In this document: positions 38,900 to 40,101 of the stretch, piece after piece | Position numbering within the stretch: position 1 is the first letter of the stretch | Layout: each line of letters opens with the position of its first letter | Assembly: GCA_003220315.1 (NCBI GenBank) | Contig: QHSA01000103.1 | Span: forward strand, 1 to 40,101 | DNA length: 40,101 nucleotides | Origin: Candidatus Rokuibacteriota bacterium | Lineage (GTDB): Bacteria; Methylomirabilota; Methylomirabilia; Rokubacteriales; CSP1-6 | Direction of reading: 5' to 3' | The notes under the pieces: generated by a model | Told to the model about the DNA's origin: nothing | The model's input: only the letters and a program-made list of their open reading frames with translations | Database searches by the model: none | Position numbers and translations under genes: made by a program

Positions 38900-39892
38900 A
38901 TGAGGTCGACCATCTCCGAGATCCTGCTGGCGGGGCCGCGCGGCTTCTGCGCCGGCGTGGAGCGGGCCATCGATATCGTCGAGCTGGCGCTGCGCGTGTG
39001 CCAGCCGCCGGTCTACGTCCGCAAAGAGATCGTCCATAACCGCCACGTTGTCGAAGAGCTCCGCGCCAAGGGCGCCATCTTCGTGGACGAGCTGGACGAG
39101 GTGCCGGACGACGCGACCGTGATCTTCAGCGCGCACGGGATCTCGCCGGAGGTGCGCCAGGAGGCGGTGCAGCGGGGCCTCCGGGTTATCGATGCGACGT
39201 GCCCGCTCGTGACCAAGGTGCACCTCGAGGCGATCCGCTACGCGCGCGAGAACTACTCGATCGTTCTCATCGGCCACCAGGACCACGACGAGGTGATCGG
39301 GACGCTCGGCGAGGCGCCGGACCGCATCTTCGTCATCGCGAGCGCCGAGGGGGCCGAGAAGCTCGAGGTGCCCGATCCGAACAAGATCGCATACCTGACC
39401 CAGACGACGCTTTCGGTCGACGACACGCGCGACGTCATCGACGCCCTCCGGCGCAAGTTCCCGAAGATCCACGGGCCCTCGCGCGACGACATCTGCTACG
39501 CGACACAGAATCGCCAGGCGGCGGTGAAGCGGCTCGCGAGCGATGTGGACGTGCTGCTGGTGATCGGCGCGGCGAACAGCTCGAATGCGAATCGCCTCGT
39601 GGAGGTCGCCCAGACGGCGGGCACGCGCGCCTATCTGATCAACGACGTGGGTGACATCCGCCCGGAGTGGCTCGAGGGGGTCCGGCGCGTCGGCGTCACG
39701 GCCGGCGCCTCGACGCCCGAGGTCCTCGTGACGGAGACCGTCGAGGCGCTCCGCCGCCGAGACGTCGCCGTGCGCGAGGTCCACGTGGTCGAGGAGGACG
39801 TGCGGTTCGCGCTGCCGCCCGAGCTCGACAAGATCGCGCGCGAGCGTGGGACCCCGCTGCCCACACGGCCCGCGGCGCGTCAGTCCCTGTAG
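38900..39892 (+). CDS. ispH: 4-Hydroxy-3-methylbut-2-enyl diphosphate reductase IspH
   Basis: A 330-residue [4Fe-4S] enzyme of the methylerythritol phosphate pathway. Three cluster cysteines: Cys17 (PRGFCAGVERAI), Cys101 (DATCPLVTKVH) and Cys199 (DDICYATQNRQ). His in VHNRHVVEELRAKGA and GHQDHDEVIG are also conserved. It makes isopentenyl and dimethylallyl diphosphate, the precursors of the squalene used by the hopanoid enzymes upstream. The ATG at 38900 has GGCGGGGGCACGC upstream, a poor ribosome site. It closes the terpenoid part of the rightward run. Confidence 0.95.
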   Translation: MRSTISEILLAGPRGFCAGVERAIDIVELALRVCQPPVYVRKEIVHNRHVVEELRAKGAIFVDELDEVPDDATVIFSAHGISPEVRQEAVQRGLRVIDATCPLVTKVHLEAIRYARENYSIVLIGHQDHDEVIGTLGEAPDRIFVIASAEGAEKLEVPDPNKIAYLTQTTLSVDDTRDVIDALRRKFPKIHGPSRDDICYATQNRQAAVKRLASDVDVLLVIGAANSSNANRLVEVAQTAGTRAYLINDVGDIRPEWLEGVRRVGVTAGASTPEVLVTETVEALRRRDVAVREVHVVEEDVRFALPPELDKIARERGTPLPTRPAARQSL

Positions 39893-39933
39893 CGGTCGTT
39901 CCCCGGTCGCTCTCCTCGGGGGGGCGGTGAGCC

Positions 39934-40101
39934 ATGCGACTGGTGACCTACCGGAAGGGATCCGCGAACCCGCGCGTTGGCGCGCTCACCGCCGACGCGG
40001 TCCTCGACCTCGGTGCGCTGGCCGTTGACCTCGCCCGCGAGCGCGGCCTCGCGCGGCCCGTGCCGGGCGGGCGGTTCGGGACGATGCTCGAGCTGATCGC
40101 C
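39934..40101 (+). CDS. Fumarylacetoacetate hydrolase-family protein, N-terminal part only
   Basis: Fifty-six codons before the window edge: MRLVTYRKGSANPRVGALTA then DAVLDLGALAVDLARERG and GRFGTMLELIA. This is the N-terminal cap sequence of FAH-family isomerases/hydrolases (M-R-L-V-T-Y ... R-V-G-A-L ... V-x-D-L). The catalytic domain lies beyond the window. ATG 39934 has a weak GGGGGCGG upstream. Such proteins cleave or decarboxylate beta-diketone-like acids in aromatic catabolism; the specific role cannot be judged here. Confidence 0.75.
   Translation, partial: MRLVTYRKGSANPRVGALTADAVLDLGALAVDLARERGLARPVPGGRFGTMLELIA

Overview
The window is very GC-rich, densely coded bacterial DNA with many GTG and some TTG starts and many ATGA or GTGA stop-start overlaps. 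Its gene content (hopanoid genes with an Mla-type lipid transporter, a tungsten-type aldehyde oxidoreductase, a CopC-like protein, many small redox and dehydratase genes) suggests a soil or subsurface Gram-negative of the Candidatus Rokubacteria / Methylomirabilota kind. The taxonomy is inferred from gene content, not from a marker gene. I saw no rRNA, tRNA, CRISPR array, prophage or insertion sequence.

Left part (1-15217): a partial gene of unknown function, a VOC protein, an EamA exporter, two beta-hydroxyacid dehydrogenases, an IlvD/Edd dehydratase, and a four-gene operon (GYD protein, four-cluster ferredoxin, FAD/NAD oxidoreductase, aldehyde:ferredoxin oxidoreductase) that resembles the three-subunit NAD-linked AorABC enzymes. 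A run of coupled small-metabolism genes follows: dehydrogenase, GNAT, CopC-like, aldo/keto reductase, NUDIX, two-domain VOC, SDR.

Middle (15218-22840): a divergent malate synthase homologue, three small proteins, a folate-biopterin-type MFS carrier, and a molybdopterin oxidoreductase translationally coupled to the hopanoid radical SAM gene hpnJ. Two copies of a double-hairpin element sit at the two convergent gene ends of this region.

Right part (22845-40101): a hopanoid locus of two divergent units. Leftward run shc, mlaE, mlaF, mlaD, mlaC/hpnM, inositol-phosphate synthase and hpnN (cyclisation plus transport). Rightward run a DUF422 membrane protein, hpnH, a small unknown, hpnG, hpnA, hpnD, two zinc alcohol dehydrogenases, ispH and the start of an FAH-family gene. 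HpnD starts squalene formation, SHC makes the hopene, HpnH adds adenosine and HpnG removes adenine. The two dehydrogenases are candidates for the poorly known reduction to bacteriohopanetetrol. Mla proteins and HpnN would move the lipid to the outer membrane. HpnC, HpnE, HpnI and HpnK are not in the window.

The most unusual structure is a set of repeat arrays between operon genes. At four junctions (ferredoxin/FAD protein, mlaE/mlaF, hpnG/hpnA, hpnD/ADH) repeats of 32-104 bp form unbroken chains of mini-ORFs. Each begins on a start codon overlapping the previous stop (ATGA or GTGA), and the last stop overlaps, or lies next to, the start of the downstream gene. Two unrelated repeat families do this. 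A decayed copy upstream of the IlvD/Edd gene carries a perfect TATAAT, and a likely relic of the second family lies in frame inside the EamA gene.
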